Below are positions 60,413 to 64,000 of a stretch of 64,000 nucleotides of DNA, one piece after another. The stretch is from an uncultured Clostridia bacterium (GTDB lineage: Bacteria > Bacillota > Clostridia > Christensenellales > Pumilibacteraceae): NCBI GenBank assembly GCA_948440265.1, contig CAOJOK010000002.1, positions 186,001 to 250,000 of the forward strand, given 5' to 3'. The position numbers were made by a program, and so were the translations under genes. Numbering within the stretch: the stretch's first letter is position 1; the number at the start of each line of letters is the position of its first letter. The notes under the pieces were generated by a model. It ran no database searches and was not told the DNA's origin. It saw only the letters and a list, made by a program, of their open reading frames with translations.

Positions 60413-60918
60413 CCACGGCATAAAAGTGAACATTTATATATAAAGGTCCAATAATCCGCTGTTTGGATAGCGATTAACAGAAATCGGCATTACGCATATT
60501 TGCTTGCTGTAGAGCTTAAGAAACTATAATGGTAGTAAACATATATTATATCTTTGCAGGTGTGTCGCCATAATAGAGAGCGGCATAATATAGATAATCG
60601 AAATGCAAATACAGGTGTATAAGTTTATGAGATGCTTTTGCGATTGTTTGCCAAATGGGCAGGTAGGTAGAACGGATAATGCGGTTAAGTAAGTTTTCTG
60701 TATAATGTCAGAACTGCCGACAATAAAGCGAACCATAAAGACGCTTTGTATTATAAACCATAGAAACGCTTTGTGCTACAATAACTTGTTTTATGTACTC
60801 ACCAAATTATATGAACGAATTAGTACCTTGTTAAGTATTGAATGTATGTGTATTGGCATTGTTTTACTATATTGTCAAAACCGAAATATGTTATAGCGTA
60901 TATAAAAGATGCCGCAAT

Positions 60919-60934
60919 TGTTTCGTGTGAAACA
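60919..60934. promoter_or_regulatory. parS-like site 3
   Basis: TGTTTCGTGTGAAACA has one mismatch in the centre of the consensus. Confidence 0.7.
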
Positions 60935-61237
60935 ATAAAATGTGTATCCTGCGGGTATTTGAGTTGTATGCGTTGAGCCCATTGTCGTGATACATATATC
61001 AAAGGCGTTCATTGATTGAACGACATATATAAGTTCGCGGTATGTTTCTTACACAATGATATTGCATTTGCGGCTAAATAATTCATATGTACTATACGTT
61101 AAAAAGGCGAGGCAGGACAAGGGTAATCTATCACAAAGTTATGCTTGCGTAATATCAATGCGATATAAGTAAGTCGGCATTATCATTACCCAACCTTTTG
61201 CAAATCGGCTGAAAACAAGCCGATTGAAAGATTAAAG

Positions 61238-61251
61238 TTATGTTTTCATAA
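61238..61251. repeat. TTATGTTTTCATAA palindrome, copy 4
   Basis: Same sequence as in the parB leader, preceded by AAAG as in copies 5 and 6. Confidence 0.7.
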
Positions 61252-61310
61252 AGATATGTATTTTAGGGGCATAGGCAAACGGAACAAAGACGTAAATCTT
61301 CTGCATAAAG

Positions 61311-61324
61311 TTATGTTTTCATAA
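61311..61324. repeat. TTATGTTTTCATAA palindrome, copy 5
   Basis: Identical to copy 4, 73 bases away (about seven helical turns). Confidence 0.7.
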
Positions 61325-61576
61325 TTTTATGCCAATATTGGGTACTCGACAATGGAAATCGGCTTAAGAGATTTACGAAAAACAATAACAAAGTCAGGCG
61401 GAAACGTTTTTAAATGGCGGTGTAAAAACAATGAATTGTCTGCCTTATTGATAAAGCCTTTTGTACTGCTCTCGGAAAGTGCTTAAAATACGGTCGATAT
61501 TTTCGCTTCTGTGGCGTAATGCTGTGTCGGCTATTTAGCTGTAAAAGTATACAAAAAAAGGATTACGGAGCAAATA

Positions 61577-61780
61577 ATGACCGCAAAATCGATACTATGT
61601 GTAAAAGCGGAAAAGTTTATGTCTTGTCTTGCGACGTTAATAAGTAGCGCTTGCTCGACCGCAAAGACGAAGTTAGGCAAGCAATCGGAGCAAATTCGGC
61701 AAGCAATCAGAGCAAAAAGTATATCTAATAAAAACGCGCCGAGATATATTTTTTACAATACAAAAAAACGTATCGTATAA
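61577..61780 (+). CDS. possible small basic protein
   Basis: 67 codons from ATG with GGAG seven bases upstream. The product is basic (K/R-rich) with cysteines near positions 8, 17 and 26 and ends NTKKRIV. No family is known and composition is like the surrounding noncoding DNA; it also spans a short direct repeat (GCAAGCAATC, twice). It may be spurious. Confidence 0.25.
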   Translation: MTAKSILCVKAEKFMSCLATLISSACSTAKTKLGKQSEQIRQAIRAKSISNKNAPRYIFYNTKKRIV

Positions 61781-62336
61781 TTTAAAAGCCCTGATTAAGC
61801 AAAAAGTTTTTAAAATTTCGAACAGCGGGACTGTCCCTTGTTTGTGCCGACGTCGTATTATTGGGAAAGCTTTAAATATGCTTTTATGCGGTATCGGAGT
61901 TAAGGCTTTTGCGCAGCTGTGAAACGTATGCAAAGTGCGTTACGGTTAAAAATACGAATTTTGTAAATACGAATAAATGCTTTTATAGCCGGAGCAGAAA
62001 CATTGCTCGGTTTGGGTGTCGTAGCGACTCCGCACCCACTTTAAAAAGAATCCTGCTTCGAGCTTCCCTTCTTGTATGTGCGGTTCTACAAGTCTTGCGG
62101 TCGTCGGTCCCTGCCGTTTGATTATCGAAGTCGAAAGAGCAAAAATGCAAACGACGGAAAATCGATTGCCGAATAGTTCCGCTGTGAAAAACCGACTGTC
62201 CCCAATAATTCAAAGCAAGATAAACAGAATAGTCCGATAAATGACGCAAAAGAGAATAAATGGCGCAAAAAATTTGCCGATGAGACAGAATGGGCTTTAA
62301 TTTACCTGCGCCGAAAAACCCTCATTCTGCGAAAAG

Positions 62337-62350
62337 TTATGCTTTCATAA
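62337..62350. repeat. TTATGNTTTCATAA palindrome, copy 6
   Basis: TTATGCTTTCATAA, one base different from copies 4 and 5. A weaker version, TTATGCTTGCGTAA, lies at 61139-61152. Confidence 0.65.
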
Positions 62351-62450
62351 CTGAAAATCGGCAATAAAATTCAGCGATGGCAGGCGGGTTCGCTCTAAAA
62401 ACGTTTTTATGAGAACGTAAGCCGTGAAATCATATGTTGCAGCTTGGGGA

Positions 62451-62647
62451 ATGGATGACTTGGAGAAAAAGGCGGCTTTATGGGATAATGCGCTATAAAA
62501 AGAGAAAACCAGTGGTTTTATGTATTATTGCCTGATTTTCAAGAGGATTTGACAACAATAGACCGTAATTATGTGCTTGAACGCCCAATCGACAAGAAGA
62601 AAAGAGTAAAAACGCCGAAAAACTTAAAACAATACCAAATTATGTAA
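62451..62647 (+). pseudogene. frameshifted fragment of an unknown gene
   Basis: ATG 62451 starts MDDLEKKAALWDNAL and stops at 62498. One base shift restores an open frame with protein-like content (IKRENQWFYVLLPDFQEDL, then LERPIDKKKRVKTPKNLK) to TAA at 62647. Together they read as a single small protein of about 65 residues broken by an indel. No family is recognised. Confidence 0.35.
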
Positions 62648-63243
62648 AATATGTGTCGACAATCAATGTTCGGCGCGGTTATCTATATTAAAACATAACA
62701 ATATGCCAAACTTGACGAGAAAATGCGTCAAAAAGCCGACAAATTATAAAATTGTCTTATGAAAATGCAATAGTTACAAAAAAGTACAAATCATACAGGA
62801 AAAATTACGGATTTGCAAAAAGCGGTTAAAATTCCGTCGTAAAAATTATATGTGCGTTTTCACAGAATCGATTTGGGATATTTTAAAAATAGGTCGTTTT
62901 ATTGTTTCCGAACTTCAAGAGAAAATATTTTTGTGAGCTTTGATTATAAATTTGGTTTCTTACGGTAATCGTCGAAATTAAGCGCCCAATCCGAGATGAA
63001 AAGCAAAAAAAGTGTCGTCGCGCTCTATCAAATCGAAAAAATCGGAATTGCGGCAACTTTTGCGAAAAAGAGTTAAAAATATTTGCAAAATCCGAAAAAG
63101 GCGTCATTTTACAAATTATGTATACAAAATGTAAATGCAATTTTAAAAGAGAAATATTTATTATTTAAAAATGAAAATAAAAGAGAAATAATTATTAAAA
63201 TCAAAAATATAAATAAGCAAATAAATTGCATAAAAATTTGCTC

Positions 63244-63344
63244 ATACAGGGCTTTGCTTCTCCATACAGGGGCTTTGGTTCTCCGTACAGGGCTTTGCCT
63301 CGTTATACGGTATTTACTTCGCGCATACGGTTTAGGCTTTGCGC
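63244..63344. repeat. 20-bp tandem array, five units
   Basis: Units begin at 63244, 63264, 63285, 63305 and 63325, with the pattern (A/G)TACAGGGCTTTGCTTCTCC. The last two units are diverged (ATACGG start). The period of 20-21 is not a multiple of three and no frame is conserved. Confidence 0.75.
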
Positions 63345-63809
63345 TTGCCGAGATTTGACCTTGTGTTTGTGCTCTTTTGGGTCTGTATCTGCACATTTGC
63401 GCGTCGGCAAATAAAAGGGCTGCTTTATATGTCGGATAATGAAATAGTTTTTATCGGATAAACGAAATAGATAGGAAGGAGAAAGCTCAAAAAAAGATTT
63501 ACTTTTATATTTGTTTGTGATATCATAATGCCGATTAACAATAAAACTTGCATTTGACGGAAACGGCGGTCGACTGCGGAGTAAGGGAATTTGTGTCGGA
63601 CACAATACTACTGTGTCGGAAAAATACTACAATGTTTAACCTTTGCAAGCTGTAATACTTAATGGATGAGCGCAATGCTAAATAGTTGAAATCGGCGCAC
63701 AATTTAGTGACATAAATTTTGCTTTTTTACGGCTATTCATTTGTCGGTTTTGCGGCACTGTGAGCAATGGCAATTTCGGGATTTTCAGTAAAAACAGGGC
63801 TGATTTCAA

Positions 63810-63973
63810 CGTCGCTTAAACAGCAAAAAAAACGCCGCTTAAACGACAAAAGAAATGTAGATTAAACTACAAAACAAACATCGTTTAAACGACAGAGCGA
63901 ATAAAAAACAAAAATTAAACAGCAAATAGACGCCGCTTAACGACAAAAAAACAAACGTCGATTAAACGGCAAA
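63810..63973. repeat. iteron-like array of about 23-bp units
   Basis: Seven units contain (N)TTAAAC at 63816, 63839, 63862, 63885, 63915, 63937 (one A missing) and 63962; the first four are spaced exactly 23 bp. Most units have inverted 4-base arms, G(T/C)CG and CG(A/G)C, around CTTAAA-like centres. In the unit at 63858-63871 both arms changed together (GTAG...CTAC). The array may continue beyond the window. Confidence 0.75.
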
Positions 63974-64000
63974 TTCTATCGCGGAATACATCTTTTATCG

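Larger units (their letters stand above)
60935..64000. other. long gene-poor, repeat-rich region beyond parB
   Basis: From the parB terminator to the window edge (about 3.7 kb) there is no gene of normal length, only frames under about 100 codons without family features. It contains parS site 3, three or four copies of the TTATGNTTTCATAA palindrome, a short candidate gene (61577), a gene fragment (62451), a 20-bp tandem array (63244) and an iteron-like array (63810). In a genome otherwise tightly packed this is exceptional. It may be a centromere-like segment or the edge of a decayed mobile element. Confidence 0.7.

Noticed and set aside
63810-63973. The 23-bp array as a CRISPR
   Set aside because: Units are contiguous and similar throughout, without unique spacers of constant length, and no cas genes are present.

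Overview
The window looks like the origin-proximal part of the chromosome of an anaerobic, probably spore-forming, uncultured Clostridia-type Bacillota. The basis is: strong Shine-Dalgarno sites and sigma-A promoters (TTGACA/TATAAT, 17-18 bp spacers) throughout, spmA/spmB, a PadR-DUF1700-DUF4097 operon, [FeFe] hydrogenases, a flavodiiron protein, GTG and TTG starts, and an mnmE / rsmG / parB neighbourhood with DnaA boxes and parS-like sites. No 16S rRNA or dnaA is present, so taxonomy below class is inference.

Layout. Positions 1-5170: SF1 helicase (runs off the left edge) and a MATE pump. 5332-10618: a J-domain/Sel1 scaffold protein, NAD synthetase and a Wzz-like membrane protein. 10793-16974: malic enzyme, a free-standing structured small RNA on the minus strand, a GH92-like glycosidase with a flavodoxin-domain protein, and an acidic repeat/coiled-coil protein. 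17069-22170: an AT-richer MATE transporter with a long leader holding a 25-codon ORF, polyphosphate kinase, a tandem 128-bp structured repeat abutting the pfkA stop codon, and pfkA. 22223-25699: a compact five-gene operon (SPFH protein, small helical protein, two coiled-coil proteins with an ESCRT-III/PspA-like look, and a RelA/SpoT-synthetase-like protein) behind one clear promoter. This is the best candidate for an undescribed system. 25802-32669: a degenerate GH3 protein, a PadR-controlled DUF4097 envelope operon, and spmAB. 32746-40587: small genes, a frameshifted flavin-reductase-like gene, cyclophilin, a zinc-ribbon/TIR/Sel1 protein from a leaderless promoter, MscS, an ECF S component, L9 and an ArsP_2-type permease. 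40811-46780: a hydrogen-sensing cluster (2Fe-2S ferredoxin, HydS-like hydrogenase-PAS, SpoIIE phosphatase, group-B-like [FeFe] hydrogenase) followed by purF. 46879-53861: a two-gene TrkA-N/RyR module, then smpB, mnmE and a DUF975 protein.

53862-54325 is an AT-rich gap with a cluster of DnaA boxes, a candidate oriC. Genes to its left are mostly on the minus strand and rsmG and parB to its right are on the plus strand, as expected for leading-strand coding. To the right are rsmG, a CDF metal exporter, a flavodiiron protein, two proline tRNAs (CGG and, unusually, AGG anticodons), parB without parA, three parS-like sites, and about 3.7 kb almost free of genes. That last stretch carries several repeat families: the palindrome TTATGNTTTCATAA, a 20-bp tandem array, and a roughly 23-bp iteron-like array with covarying arms.

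Functional themes: origin organisation and segregation; anaerobic redox and H2 sensing; envelope stress (SPFH operon, DUF4097 operon, MscS, polyphosphate); and several likely conflict or signalling proteins (TIR-Sel1, TrkA-RyR, J-Sel1).
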